DNA of 64,000 nucleotides, taken from assembly GCF_024297145.1 (NCBI RefSeq), contig NZ_JANCTC010000023.1, forward strand, positions 1 to 64,000, written 5' to 3'. Positions 37,505-47,187 of this stretch are shown one piece after another (positions within the stretch are counted from its first letter, which is position 1; each line of letters opens with the position of its first letter). The notes under the pieces were generated by a model. That model was not told the origin of the DNA. It saw only the letters and a list, made by a program, of their open reading frames with translations, and searched no databases. Position numbers and translations under genes: made by a program. Origin of the DNA: Mesorhizobium sp. LMG 17147 (GTDB taxonomy: Bacteria; Pseudomonadota; Alphaproteobacteria; Rhizobiales; Rhizobiaceae).

Positions 37505-39007
37505 ATGAGCCGGGAATACGAGAATGACGGTGCTCTTCATGCGAAGCTTATCGAAGAGGTGCTGTCGCATTATCCCGACAAGGCGGCGAAGCGCCGCAAG
37601 AAGCACCTCAACGTCGCAAAGAGCGGCAACGAGGCTGGCGGGGAAAGCGAGGTCCTTTCCGAATGCGACGTCAAATCGAACATCAAGTCCATTCCCGGGG
37701 TGATGACGATTCGCGGCTGTGCATATGCGGGTTCGAAAGGCGTGGTGTGGGGGCCAGTCAAGGATATGGTCCATATCTCGCACGGCCCGGTCGGCTGCGG
37801 CCAATACTCTTGGTCGCAGCGCCGCAACTACTACGTCGGTACGACGGGCGTCGACACGTTCGGGACAATGCAGTTCACCTCCGATTTCCAGGAGAAGGAC
37901 ATCGTCTTCGGCGGCGACAAGAAGCTGGAACAGATCATTGACGAGATTGAAGTCTTGTTTCCGCTCAACAACGGCATCACCGTGCAATCCGAATGCCCTA
38001 TCGGCCTGATTGGCGATGACACCGAGGCGGTTTCTCGCAAAAAGACCAAGGAGTATGACAAGACGATCGTGCCGGTACGCTGCGAGGGTTTCCGCGGCGT
38101 CTCGCAGTCGCTTGGCCACCACATCGCCAATGATGCGATCCGGGATTGGGTCTTCGACAAAAAGGATGTCAAGTTCGAGGCCGGCCCCTACGACGTCAAC
38201 GTCATCGGCGACTACAATATCGGCGGCGATGCCTGGGCCTCGCGCATACTGCTTGAGGAGATAGGGCTGCGCGTGGTCGGCAACTGGTCGGGTGACGCCA
38301 CACTCGCAGAGATCGAGCGCGCCCCGAAGGCTAAGCTCAATCTTATCCACTGCTACCGGTCGATGAACTACATCTGTCGGCATATGGAGGAAAAGTATGG
38401 CGTCGCTTGGATGGAGTACAATTTCTTCGGTCCCTCCCAGATCGAAGCCTCTCTGCGCAACATAGCCAAGCATTTTGGGCCGGAAATCGAGGAGAAGACC
38501 GAAAAGGTCATTGCCAAGTACAGGCCGCTTGTTGATGCGGTCATCGCCAAGTACCTGTCGCGCCTGGAAGGAAATACCGTGATGCTCTATGTCGGCGGCC
38601 TGCGCCCCCGCCACGTCGTCACGGCCTACGAGGACCTCGGCATGGTCATCGTGGGCACCGGCTATGAATTCGCCCACAGCGACGACTATCAGCGCACCGG
38701 CCACTACGTGAAGAACGGCACGCTGATCTATGATGACGTGACCGGCTATGAGTTGGAGAAATTCATCGAAGGGATTCGCCCAAATCTGGTCGGCTCGGGA
38801 ATCAAAGAAAAATACCCGGTGCAGAAGATGGGCATACCGTTCCGCCAGATGCATTCCTGGGATTATTCAGGCCCGTATCACGGCTACGATGGCTTTGCCA
38901 TTTTCGCACGTGATGTGGATCTCGCCATCAACAACCCGGTCTGGGACCTATTCCACGCGCCTTGGAAAAGAAGCCGGGGCGATGAGCGGGCGATGGCTGC
39001 CGAATAA
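37505..39007 (+). CDS. nifD: NifD, MoFe protein alpha subunit
   Basis: 500 aa. P-cluster cysteines in [20 protein letters not shown] and [11 protein letters not shown]; the FeMo-co ligand Cys is in [10 protein letters not shown] and the ligand His in [19 protein letters not shown]. It starts 86 bp after nifH behind AAAGGGGA. Confidence 0.99.
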   Translation: MSREYENDGALHAKLIEEVLSHYPDKAAKRRKKHLNVAKSGNEAGGESEVLSECDVKSNIKSIPGVMTIRGCAYAGSKGVVWGPVKDMVHISHGPVGCGQYSWSQRRNYYVGTTGVDTFGTMQFTSDFQEKDIVFGGDKKLEQIIDEIEVLFPLNNGITVQSECPIGLIGDDTEAVSRKKTKEYDKTIVPVRCEGFRGVSQSLGHHIANDAIRDWVFDKKDVKFEAGPYDVNVIGDYNIGGDAWASRILLEEIGLRVVGNWSGDATLAEIERAPKAKLNLIHCYRSMNYICRHMEEKYGVAWMEYNFFGPSQIEASLRNIAKHFGPEIEEKTEKVIAKYRPLVDAVIAKYLSRLEGNTVMLYVGGLRPRHVVTAYEDLGMVIVGTGYEFAHSDDYQRTGHYVKNGTLIYDDVTGYELEKFIEGIRPNLVGSGIKEKYPVQKMGIPFRQMHSWDYSGPYHGYDGFAIFARDVDLAINNPVWDLFHAPWKRSRGDERAMAAE

Positions 39008-39136
39008 ACATCTGCTTTAGCCCCAGTCTCCCACTGAGACGGTGAACTCCCGCGGCCTCTGATCCGCCGGAGCCTGGAACGTCTTGACGTCCTGAGCTGC
39101 CGTACCGCGCAGCCAGATGCAAAAGAGGTAATCATC

Positions 39137-40678
39137 ATGCCGCAGTCGGCTGAAAAAATTCTCGATCACGCTCCCCTGTTCCGCGAGCCGGAATACAGAA
39201 AGATGCTCGCTGAGAAGAAGCTAAACTTCGAATGTCCGCACCCCGATGAGATCGTTTCCGATCAGCGCGATTTCACCCAGACGTGGGAATACCGCGAAAA
39301 GAACCTCGCCCGCAAAGCGCTTGTCGTGAACCCGGCCAAGGCCTGCCAGCCGCTGGGTGCGGTATTCGCTGCCGCCGGCTTCGAACGAACCATGTCCTTC
39401 GTCCACGGCAGCCAAGGTTGCGTCGCCTATTACCGCTCGCACCTGTCGCGCCATTTCAAGGAGCCTGCCGCGGCGGTCTCCTCCTCAATGACCGAGGATG
39501 CGGCGGTGTTTGGCGGCCTGAAGAACATGGTCGACGGGCTCGCCAACACCTACCAGCTCTACGACCCGAAGATGATTGCCGTGTCGACGACCTGTATGGC
39601 AGAGGTCATTGGCGACGACCTGCACAGCTTCATCCAGAACGCCAAGGACGAAGGTTCAGTCCCGCGCGACTTCGACGTGCCCTTTGCCCACACGCCGGCC
39701 TTCGTTGGCAGTCATGTCGACGGCTATGACAACATGGTCAAAGGCATTTTGGAGCACTTCTGGAAAGGCCAGGAGCGTACGCAAGTCGAAGGAGCCATCA
39801 ACATCATTCCGGGCTTCGACGGCTTCTGCGTCGGCAACAACCGGGAGCTCAAGCGCCTGCTCGATGTAATGGGCGTGTCCTACACATTCATCCAGGATGC
39901 CTCTGACCAGTTCGATACGCCTTCGGACGGTGAATACCGCATGTATGACGGGGGCACGAAGATCAACGAGGTGAAGAAGGCCCTCAACGCCGAGGCAACG
40001 CTTTCGCTGCAGCATCACAACACCCGAAAGACGCTGGGCTATTGCGAGGAGGTCGGGCAGGCGACGGCCTCGTTCCACTATCCGCTCGGCGTTCAGGCGA
40101 CCGACGAATTCCTGATGGAGGTCGCGGCGATTTCCGGCAAGGAGATCCCCGAGGCAATTCGCCTCGAGCGCGGCCGACTGGTAGACGCCATGGCGGACAG
40201 CCAATCCTGGTTGCATGGTAAGAAATACGCCATCTACGGCGATCCCGACTTCGTTCACGCGATGGCCCGCTTTGTCATGGAGACCGGCGGCGAGCCAACC
40301 CATTGCCTCGCCACCAATGGCACCTCGGCATGGGAAGCCGATTTGAAGAAGCTGCTAGCATCCTCGCCTTTCGGCAAGGCTGCCCAGGTTTGGGCGGGCA
40401 AGGACCTGTGGGCGCTGCGCTCACTGCTCTTTACCGAGCCGGTGGACCTTTTGATCGGCAATTCCTACGGCAAGTACCTGGAGCGCGACACCGGAACGCC
40501 GCTGATCCGGCTGATGTTTCCGATCTTCGATCGGCACCATCATCACCGCTTTGCGCTCTTTGGCTACCAGGGCGCGTTGCGCGTGCTTACGACGATCCTC
40601 GACAAGATCTTCGACAAACTCGATCGCGAGACGAGCGAGACGGGTGTGACGGATTATTCCTATGACCTCACGCGCTAA
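39137..40678 (+). CDS. nifK: NifK, MoFe protein beta subunit
   Basis: 513 aa. P-cluster ligands in [29 protein letters not shown] and [13 protein letters not shown]. It forms the alpha2-beta2 MoFe protein with NifD. GAGG precedes the ATG, 129 bp after nifD. Confidence 0.99.
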   Translation: MPQSAEKILDHAPLFREPEYRKMLAEKKLNFECPHPDEIVSDQRDFTQTWEYREKNLARKALVVNPAKACQPLGAVFAAAGFERTMSFVHGSQGCVAYYRSHLSRHFKEPAAAVSSSMTEDAAVFGGLKNMVDGLANTYQLYDPKMIAVSTTCMAEVIGDDLHSFIQNAKDEGSVPRDFDVPFAHTPAFVGSHVDGYDNMVKGILEHFWKGQERTQVEGAINIIPGFDGFCVGNNRELKRLLDVMGVSYTFIQDASDQFDTPSDGEYRMYDGGTKINEVKKALNAEATLSLQHHNTRKTLGYCEEVGQATASFHYPLGVQATDEFLMEVAAISGKEIPEAIRLERGRLVDAMADSQSWLHGKKYAIYGDPDFVHAMARFVMETGGEPTHCLATNGTSAWEADLKKLLASSPFGKAAQVWAGKDLWALRSLLFTEPVDLLIGNSYGKYLERDTGTPLIRLMFPIFDRHHHHRFALFGYQGALRVLTTILDKIFDKLDRETSETGVTDYSYDLTR

Positions 40679-40739
40679 GAGCCGTGGCCGGCTTTTCGCC
40701 GAGGCCATTCCTTGCCCAATGGACTGGGGAGGCTGAGCA

Positions 40740-42215
40740 ATGTCCTCCCTCAGCGCCAAAATCAAGGACGCCTTCGATGAGCCCGCCTGCGATAAGAACC
40801 GTGGCAAAGATGCCAAGGCGCGCAAGGAGGGCTGCTCGAAGTCGCTGACACCAGGGGCGGCAGCCGGCGGCTGCGCCTTTGACGGAGCCAAGATCGTCCT
40901 GCAGCCGATCACCGACGTTGCGCATCTGGTCCATGCGCCGCTTGCCTGCGAGGGCAATTCTTGGGACAACCGTGGTGCGGTTTCGTCAGGGCCGACCTTG
41001 TGGCGGACAAGCTTCACGACCGACCTCACCGAACTCGACCTGGTGATGGGGCAGGGCGAGCGGAAACTCTTCAAGGCGATCCGCGAGATCAAGCACACAT
41101 ACGCGCCGCCGGCGATCTTCGTCTACTCGACTTGCGTAACGGCGCTGATCGGTGACGACATCGAGGCCGTGTGCAAACGCGCCACGGAAAAGTTCGGTTT
41201 GGCCGTGGTGCCGATCAATGCGCCTGGCCTGGCAGGCTCCAAGAACCTCGGCAACAAGCTCGCCGCCGAGGCGTTGCTCGATCATGTCATCGGCACGGTC
41301 GAACCCGACGACCCCGGGCCCTACGACATCAACATCCTTGGCGAATTCAACCTCTCGGGCGAATTCTGGCTTGTAAAGCCGCTCCTCGATCGGCTCGGGA
41401 TCCGGGTGCGCGCCTGCATTCCCGGCGATGCGCGTTACCGCGACATTGCTTCCGCGCACCGCGCCCGGGCGGCAATGATGGTGTGCTCGACCGCGCTGAT
41501 CAGTCTTGCCCGCAAGATGGAGGAGCGCTGGGACATCCCGTTCTTCGAGGGCTCCTTCTATGGCATCTCCGACACATCGCAAGCTCTTCGCAACCTTGTC
41601 AGGCTGCTGGTGAGGAAGGGCGCCGATCCGGAGATCCTCGAGCGCACAGAGACGCTGATCGCGCAGCAGGAGGCGATCGCGTGGAAGAAACTCGAATCCT
41701 ACCGGCAAAGGCTCCAAGGCAAGCGCGTGCTGCTCAACACAGGCGGTGTGAAGTCCTGGTCGGTTGTCCATGCGCTGATGGAGATCGGAATCGAGATCGT
41801 CGGCACCTCGGTCAAGAAATCTACGGTGCAGGACAAGGAGCGCATCAAACAAGTTCTCAAGCACGACAAGCACATGTTCGAATCCATGGCTGCGCGCGAG
41901 CTGTACGCCATGCTCTCTGAACACAGGGCCGATATCATGCTGTCGGGCGGTCGCACGCAATTCATTGCGCTCAAGGCCAAGACGCCCTGGCTCGATATCA
42001 ACCAGGAGCGCCAGCATCCTTATGCCGGCTATGACGGCATGGTGGAACTCGTACGCCAGATCGACCTCGCCATTCACAATCCGATCTGGTCTCAGGTGCG
42101 CCAGCCGGCCCCGTGGGATTGCCAGCCTGATCTGATAGGCGAATTGCCGTGCACGAGGAACGAGACCGCGTACCTGTTTGATGAATTCGCCTGCGCGACG
42201 GCACACGAGTGTTGA
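40740..42215 (+). CDS. nifE: NifE, FeMo-co scaffold subunit
   Basis: 491 aa homologous to NifD: GGCAFDGAKIVLQPITDVAH, CEGNSWDNRG and STCVTALIGDDIEAVC. With NifN it forms the scaffold that matures NifB-co into FeMo-co. The upstream spacer from nifK is 61 bp. Confidence 0.98.
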   Translation: MSSLSAKIKDAFDEPACDKNRGKDAKARKEGCSKSLTPGAAAGGCAFDGAKIVLQPITDVAHLVHAPLACEGNSWDNRGAVSSGPTLWRTSFTTDLTELDLVMGQGERKLFKAIREIKHTYAPPAIFVYSTCVTALIGDDIEAVCKRATEKFGLAVVPINAPGLAGSKNLGNKLAAEALLDHVIGTVEPDDPGPYDINILGEFNLSGEFWLVKPLLDRLGIRVRACIPGDARYRDIASAHRARAAMMVCSTALISLARKMEERWDIPFFEGSFYGISDTSQALRNLVRLLVRKGADPEILERTETLIAQQEAIAWKKLESYRQRLQGKRVLLNTGGVKSWSVVHALMEIGIEIVGTSVKKSTVQDKERIKQVLKHDKHMFESMAARELYAMLSEHRADIMLSGGRTQFIALKAKTPWLDINQERQHPYAGYDGMVELVRQIDLAIHNPIWSQVRQPAPWDCQPDLIGELPCTRNETAYLFDEFACATAHEC

Positions 42216-42223
42216 GGCGACCG

Positions 42224-43606
42224 ATGGCCCGCATCCTTCTCCAGAGCAAATCGGCTGCGGTCAACCCGCTGAAGTCGTCGCAGCCGCTGGGTGCCGCCTT
42301 TGCCTTTCTTGGCGTCGACGGTGCGATGCCGCTGTTCCACGGCAGCCAGGGATGCACAAGCTTTGCGCTCGTTCTCTTCGTGCGGCACTTCAAAGAAGCG
42401 ATTCCCTTGCAGACTACGGCGATGGATGAGGTGGCGACCATCCTCGGCGCAGCCGACCATCTGGAAGAGGCGATCCTCAACCTCAAGAACCGCACGAAGC
42501 CAAAGCTGATCGGGGTGTGCACGACCGCGCTCGTGGAGACGCGTGGCGAAGATTGCGCGGGTGATATTGCCAACATTAAGCTGAAGCACACGCAAGAGCT
42601 TGCGGGTACGGAGGTCGTGCTGGCCAACACGCCGGATTTTGACGGCGCGATCGAAGAGGGCTGGGCCAGGGCAGTCACCGCAATGATCGAAGGGATTACA
42701 CGCTCGGGCGAACGGGCGCGGCACCCGAAGAAGATCGCAATCCTGCCCGGATGCAACCTCACTGTCGCCGACGTCGAGCACATGCGGGACATGGTTGAAA
42801 GCTTTGGGCTCAAGCCGGTTATTCTGCCCGACATCTCAGGCTCGCTCGACGGTACGGTTCCTGACCGCTGGGTAGCGACCACATACGGCGGCACCAGCGT
42901 CGAGGACATTCGCGAGTTGGGCACGGCCATGCAATGCATCGCCATCGGTGAGCACATGCGCCGCCCGGCGAAAGCGCTGCTCGGGTTGACCGGCGTGCCT
43001 TACGTGTTGTTCCAGTCACTGACTGGGCTGCAGGACACGGACCGCTTCGTGTCGCTGCTGTCTTCGATTTCGGGCGCGGCGGTACCGGCCCGCGTGCGCC
43101 GGCGCCGGGCGCAATTGCAGGACGCGATGCTCGACGGACATTTCCATTTCGGCGGCAAGAAAATTGCCATCGCTGCCGAACCAGACCAGCTGTTCCAACT
43201 TGCAACCTTCTTTGCTGGCCTCGGCTCCGAGATAGCCGCGGCCGTCACAACGACCGACAGGTCTAAAATTCTCGAGAAAGTCCCGGCGGTTTCGGTTCAG
43301 ATCGGCGATCTCGGCGATCTGGAAAGTCTTGCCGTCGGTGCTGACCTGCTTGTCACGCATTCGCACGGGCGCCAAGCATCGGAGCGGCTCCGAATTCCGC
43401 TCATGCGCATCGGGTTCCCGGTCTTCGATCGACTAGGCAGCCAGCACAAGCTCGCAATTCTCTATCAGGGCACCCGCGACCTGATCTTCGAGGTCGCCAA
43501 CATCTTCCAGGCCAACCAACACGCGCCCACTCCTGAGGCGCTTGATCCACTCCGTAATCGAGAAATATCACATGAACGCTGTTCGCCGCCTCTCGCTGGT
43601 CAGTAA
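42224..43606 (+). CDS. nifN: NifN, FeMo-co scaffold subunit
   Basis: 460 aa homologous to NifK: NPLKSSQPLGAAFAFLGVDG, HGSQGCTSFALVLFVRHFKE and CTTALVETRGED. The ATG at 42224 (MARILLQSKSAA) starts 8 bp after the nifE stop. Its 3' end overlaps nifX by 35 bases. Confidence 0.98.
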   Translation: MARILLQSKSAAVNPLKSSQPLGAAFAFLGVDGAMPLFHGSQGCTSFALVLFVRHFKEAIPLQTTAMDEVATILGAADHLEEAILNLKNRTKPKLIGVCTTALVETRGEDCAGDIANIKLKHTQELAGTEVVLANTPDFDGAIEEGWARAVTAMIEGITRSGERARHPKKIAILPGCNLTVADVEHMRDMVESFGLKPVILPDISGSLDGTVPDRWVATTYGGTSVEDIRELGTAMQCIAIGEHMRRPAKALLGLTGVPYVLFQSLTGLQDTDRFVSLLSSISGAAVPARVRRRRAQLQDAMLDGHFHFGGKKIAIAAEPDQLFQLATFFAGLGSEIAAAVTTTDRSKILEKVPAVSVQIGDLGDLESLAVGADLLVTHSHGRQASERLRIPLMRIGFPVFDRLGSQHKLAILYQGTRDLIFEVANIFQANQHAPTPEALDPLRNREISHERCSPPLAGQ

Positions 43607-44069
43607 TGAGGTTTTCGCCCCGATGCCTGAACGACGTGCGGGCGCATTGCGCGTTGCGATCGCCACTCAGGACATGCAGAACCTCAATGCCCATTTCGGG
43701 TCGGCCAGGCGCTTTGCTGTCTACGACGTGACGCGCGAGGAATGGAATCTCGTCGAAGCCGTGGCCTTCGATGACGTTTCGGATGAAAGCGGGGAGCATC
43801 GGGCCGAGGGCGATGACCGCATCACGCCCAAGGTGGATGCGCTGAAAGGCTGTCATCTGCTGTTTTGTCTGGCGATTGGCGGACCTTCGGCAGCCAAGGT
43901 TGTCGCGGCAAAAATCCACCCGATCAAAGTGGCGGAGCCCCAATCCATCCGAGAGGTGCTGTTGCGCACGCAGATGATGCTCAGGACGTGTCCTCCGCCC
44001 TGGCTGCGCAAGGTGCTGGCGCAAGCGGGCGTTGCCGAAACGAAACCGTCCTTCGAGGACGAGGACTGA
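43572..44069 (+). CDS. nifX: NifX, FeMo-co precursor carrier
   Basis: 165 aa. [23 protein letters not shown] is the NifX/NifB-C/NafY dinitrogenase-factor fold, and later [25 protein letters not shown]. It binds NifB-co/VK-cluster and exchanges it with NifEN. The start overlaps the end of nifN; GAGAAA is the only ribosome-site-like string. Confidence 0.96.
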   Translation: MNAVRRLSLVSNEVFAPMPERRAGALRVAIATQDMQNLNAHFGSARRFAVYDVTREEWNLVEAVAFDDVSDESGEHRAEGDDRITPKVDALKGCHLLFCLAIGGPSAAKVVAAKIHPIKVAEPQSIREVLLRTQMMLRTCPPPWLRKVLAQAGVAETKPSFEDED

Positions 44070-44083
44070 TAGGAGGACGCCAA

Positions 44084-44563
44084 ATGTCTGACCCCGCAAT
44101 CCCCCCAGCTGTCACCGAAGACGAGGCGGCTCTTTGCACCCCGTTCGTCAAATGCCTCGTGCGGCTGATCCGTGCTCAGGATTCCTATGGCTCGTGGGAA
44201 CGCAAAGCGGACGCCGAGCTGCTGGGCGACTTCATCATTACCAAGGAACAGCGCCGAGCGATCCCGATCATCGGAGATCCCGATCCGGACGTGCTGTGGA
44301 GGCTCCACAAGTACTACGCCGCCATCGGGCTTGCGATCGAGGAGCGCTGCGGCCTTATGGCATCGCCGATGATCCAGGTGAGCCATGAGGGTTTTGGTCG
44401 GGTGCTTTTCACGACCGGACGGTTGGTCGTTTTGTCCAAAACGCTGCGCGATGTCCACCGGTTTGGCTTCGAGACGCTCCTGAAGCTCGCCACGGCCGGT
44501 ACGAAGCTGGTCGACGATGGGATTGCAGTCATCGAAGCCTTTCCCCACGTGGCGCTGGCATGA
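44084..44563 (+). CDS. NifX-associated protein (DUF269), copy 1
   Basis: 159 aa. Family features: [39 protein letters not shown] and [30 protein letters not shown]. It belongs to the small proteins that follow nifX; the function is not established. AGGAGG lies before the ATG, 14 bp after nifX. Its stop overlaps a following ATG. A shorter diverged copy is at 55103. Confidence 0.93.
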   Translation: MSDPAIPPAVTEDEAALCTPFVKCLVRLIRAQDSYGSWERKADAELLGDFIITKEQRRAIPIIGDPDPDVLWRLHKYYAAIGLAIEERCGLMASPMIQVSHEGFGRVLFTTGRLVVLSKTLRDVHRFGFETLLKLATAGTKLVDDGIAVIEAFPHVALA

Positions 44564-44670
44564 TGGGCGCGATTTTCGAGAAAGGCCATCATGACGGAAC
44601 CGAGAAACTTTGTTGGCCAGCCCCCTCGATCCAGGGGCTCGAGGCCGACCAGGTTGCTGGGGTATCGCTG

Positions 44671-45375
44671 ATGAAGAAGCCGCTGGTCCTGATCTGCTCG
44701 CAAGATGCCGAGTTCTATCTGCTCTACAGTCACATACTGGAGGTGGACGGTTTCAGCAGTGAGACGGCAGACGGCGCGAAGGCTGCGCTGGCCTTGGCCG
44801 ACCAACGGGAGCTTCAGGCCGTGGTGCTGGATTGCGACCCAGCCAGCATAAACGGGCCCGCAATTTGCGCCCACCTCAAGCGGGAACCGCGCACCACCGA
44901 CCTGCCCATTATCGCCCTGATCGCGCCTGGCGCCGAGCACCAGCACCTCGATCTCTTGAAGGCAGGCGTTGAGAGCTTTGTGCGGCCAGTGGCTCCGGCC
45001 AAGCTGCTCGACTGCCTGCGGGCGAGGCTCGGGCTGACCAAGCGTGGTTCGAACGGGGTTGAAAACGGCAGTTGGATTTGTTGTGGAGGCCTGGAGATGA
45101 AGCTCGATGCCCGTCGGGTTCGCGGTAATGGCCACGACATCCATCTCGGACGGATCGAGTTCAACGTGCTGCGGCTTATGATTGAGGCCCCCGGCAAGGT
45201 CTTCAGCCGGGACGAGTTTATCGGGGCGGCTTGGCCGGCCAACATTCATGTCGGTGAACGCACCGTCGATGTCCATATCAGCCGGATCAGAAGGGCGCTG
45301 AAAACGGCCTTGCCCGGCAGCGTCATTCGCACCGTCAGGTCGGCCGGCTACTCGCTCGAGAAGCCGGACGACTGA
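44671..45375 (+). CDS. OmpR/PhoB-type response regulator, atypical receiver
   Basis: 234 aa from MKKPLVLICSQDAEF, the usual PhoB size. The C-terminal winged helix is clear: FNVLRLMIEAPGKVFSRDEF, then VGERTVDVHISRIRRALK and IRTVRSAGYSLE. The receiver keeps an Asp (VVLDCDPASING), but the conserved Lys is Arg (FVRPVAP), the Thr/Ser position is Ala (IALIAPG) and the acidic pair is weak. No sensor kinase is near. The frame could start at 44560, where ATGA overlaps the previous stop. Confidence 0.82.
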   Translation: MKKPLVLICSQDAEFYLLYSHILEVDGFSSETADGAKAALALADQRELQAVVLDCDPASINGPAICAHLKREPRTTDLPIIALIAPGAEHQHLDLLKAGVESFVRPVAPAKLLDCLRARLGLTKRGSNGVENGSWICCGGLEMKLDARRVRGNGHDIHLGRIEFNVLRLMIEAPGKVFSRDEFIGAAWPANIHVGERTVDVHISRIRRALKTALPGSVIRTVRSAGYSLEKPDD

Positions 45376-45396
45376 AATCGGTGGTCGAATGTGGTG

Positions 45397-45424
45397 CCGC
45401 TCTCTCTTCCTCCGCTGAGAGCGG
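45397..45424 (+). terminator. Possible hairpin terminator after the response regulator
   Basis: Arms CCGCTCTC and GAGAGCGG (8 bp) around a 12-base loop. No long T run follows, so termination is only a guess. Confidence 0.35.
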
Positions 45425-45472
45425 TGTTGCCGCTTTGAGACGCTCCTAACGAAGACCAGGAGAAGCAGGCAA

Positions 45473-46345
45473 ATGGAATTTAAAAGCATATTCTGTGTGA
45501 CGGGTGCTGATCATTCTGATGAGGACCTCACAACAGCTGCCGGACTGTGTGCCGAGGTCGGCGCGCACCTATCCGTACTGATTATACCGCCTCCATTGCT
45601 CTTGATGTCGTCTCCGCCCCTCGAGTGGGGTACGGGACGTGCACAGGCAATTGCAGTACCGAATTATCGATTTCAGCAAATCGAGAAATTTTCACAGGAC
45701 GTGACCAGAATGGAAAGACGGTCCGCGGATATCCTCAAACGGCTGAAAGCTATGTCGCTTTCCTGTGACGTTGACACCGACTATTGCGATCCGGCTAGCC
45801 TCGGTGAAGTGGCGCGACAGCGGGCGCTCTGCGCTGACCTGACGATCGTTGGAGCGGACCTCCTCAACGATGAGACTCTCGGACCTCCTGTTGTCAACGG
45901 CTGCTTGTTCGATAGCGGAAAGCCGGTGCTCATCGTGCCGAAGGGCGCTAAGGCGACCCTGTCGCCTCGACGCGTGCTGGTCGGCTGGGATTCGCGCGTA
46001 GAGGCCTCGCGTGCGGTTCGGGAAGCTCTTAGTCTCCTATCCGCTGCTGAGGAAGTTTGTGTCGCTATGGTCGATCCGAAGGCGCAAAACAACGGGAAAG
46101 GTGCGCAGTCTGGAGCAGACATCGCTGCCTATCTTACTCGGCACGGTGCTCGGGTCTCGGTTGACCTGCTTAAGAGCGCCGGTAAATCGGCGGCCACAGT
46201 GCTGACGCAGCACGCGGCCGACACCTGCGCCGACATGATAGTCATGGGTGCTTATGGCAGCCGTGGGCTGCGTGAGCGGATTTTCGGCGGTCCGCCGAGC
46301 TGGAGCTTTGAGAAGACCACATTGCCGCTGTTTTTGGCTCGCTGA
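45473..46345 (+). CDS. Tandem universal stress protein (UspA family)
   Basis: 290 aa with two Usp modules. The second carries the ATP-binding signature region MIVMGAYGSRGLRERIFGGPPSW near the end. The first is more diverged (HLSVLIIPPPLLL, ADLTIVGADLLND). UspA proteins respond to oxygen limitation and stress in the cytoplasm. AGGAG lies about 12 bases before the ATG. It is 97 bp after the response regulator. Confidence 0.88.
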   Translation: MEFKSIFCVTGADHSDEDLTTAAGLCAEVGAHLSVLIIPPPLLLMSSPPLEWGTGRAQAIAVPNYRFQQIEKFSQDVTRMERRSADILKRLKAMSLSCDVDTDYCDPASLGEVARQRALCADLTIVGADLLNDETLGPPVVNGCLFDSGKPVLIVPKGAKATLSPRRVLVGWDSRVEASRAVREALSLLSAAEEVCVAMVDPKAQNNGKGAQSGADIAAYLTRHGARVSVDLLKSAGKSAATVLTQHAADTCADMIVMGAYGSRGLRERIFGGPPSWSFEKTTLPLFLAR

Positions 46346-46744
46346 TCAGTTCCGTAGCAACACCGATCAGGTCGTAGGACCGCCAACCAGTCCGAAGTCG
46401 TCGTCGGTTACCGGTCGGATTGCGGAGACATGGCTGGATCCGCGAACATCTTGCGACGCTTTTCAGAGCCAAACCGGACGCCTCGACTGCTTCAGGACGC
46501 TCTCGTGCATCCAACTCGTGCGAGATCGTCTGTAACGGGCAGTAAAGACGAACGGCTGCAGCAGACCGCAGCCAAGCCACAGGGCGGGTGTACCAGGGGA
46601 CCCCCACCTCGGGGCGCGAACCCTGTTGGCCCCTGATCAGTACCCGGACGCGGGTCAAATCGGCGGCTGCCCCCTGTCAGGCCTGCGGTGTGCAAGGGCC
46701 GCTGCCGCGGAGCTTCCTCTGCCCGATCGTCGGGCGTGCGACAA
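46346..46744. other. Gap after uspA without a supportable gene
   Basis: About 400 bp of broken short frames; nothing recognised. The monooxygenase promoter region follows. Confidence 0.35.
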
Positions 46745-46760
46745 TGTCGGGTTCCAGACG
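46745..46760. promoter_or_regulatory. NifA-type activator site (one mismatch) for the monooxygenase
   Basis: TGT-CGGGTTCCAG-ACG, one base off TGT-N10-ACA. It shares TGTCGGGTTC with the site at 62080 and resembles that at 53346. Confidence 0.55.
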
Positions 46761-46803
46761 AGCTGGAATTACGCGAACTCGTTGGTTTGACGTTTTCTTT
46801 ATC

Positions 46804-46819
46804 CGGCACGCTGCATGCA
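46804..46819 (+). promoter_or_regulatory. Sigma-54 promoter upstream of the monooxygenase gene
   Basis: CGGCACG-CTGC-ATGCA with correct spacing. It predicts a transcript start near 46830 and a leader of about 360 bases before the GTG at 47188. Two short frames in the leader (from 46815 and 46819) are unrecognised. Confidence 0.7.
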
Positions 46820-47187
46820 TGGGAGTCTACGAACGCATTACGAGCCGTTATCCATGGTTACGCCCCTCGAAGAAAGAGCCGCTTCCGTCGTAACCGGGAA
46901 ACAGCCAATCCTGGGGTGGAGGCAGCCGCTAGGAGCCGCCGTAAAATCCGGAGAGCTGCGCGACAGCATCACACGCTTTCCTTCCGCTCTTGGGTTCGGA
47001 TGATGCGGTGCCCGCTGTCGATGTCGCCCATTGAGCCCAAGATCTGGAAGGCCGCGCAGGCCTTTTGCCTTCCTCTCAGTCGGGACCGCGGCTCAAGGAT
47101 GCCTGTGAGGTTCGCAATGCTCAATGCCTGGCGGTCGCCGCGCACATGCCGCTGAGTTGGAAAACACTCCTAGAGGAGCAAGGATAA

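Noticed and set aside
37481-38854. 457-codon frame opposite nifD
   Set aside because: Antisense shadow; G+C-rich third positions of nifD keep the opposite frame open.
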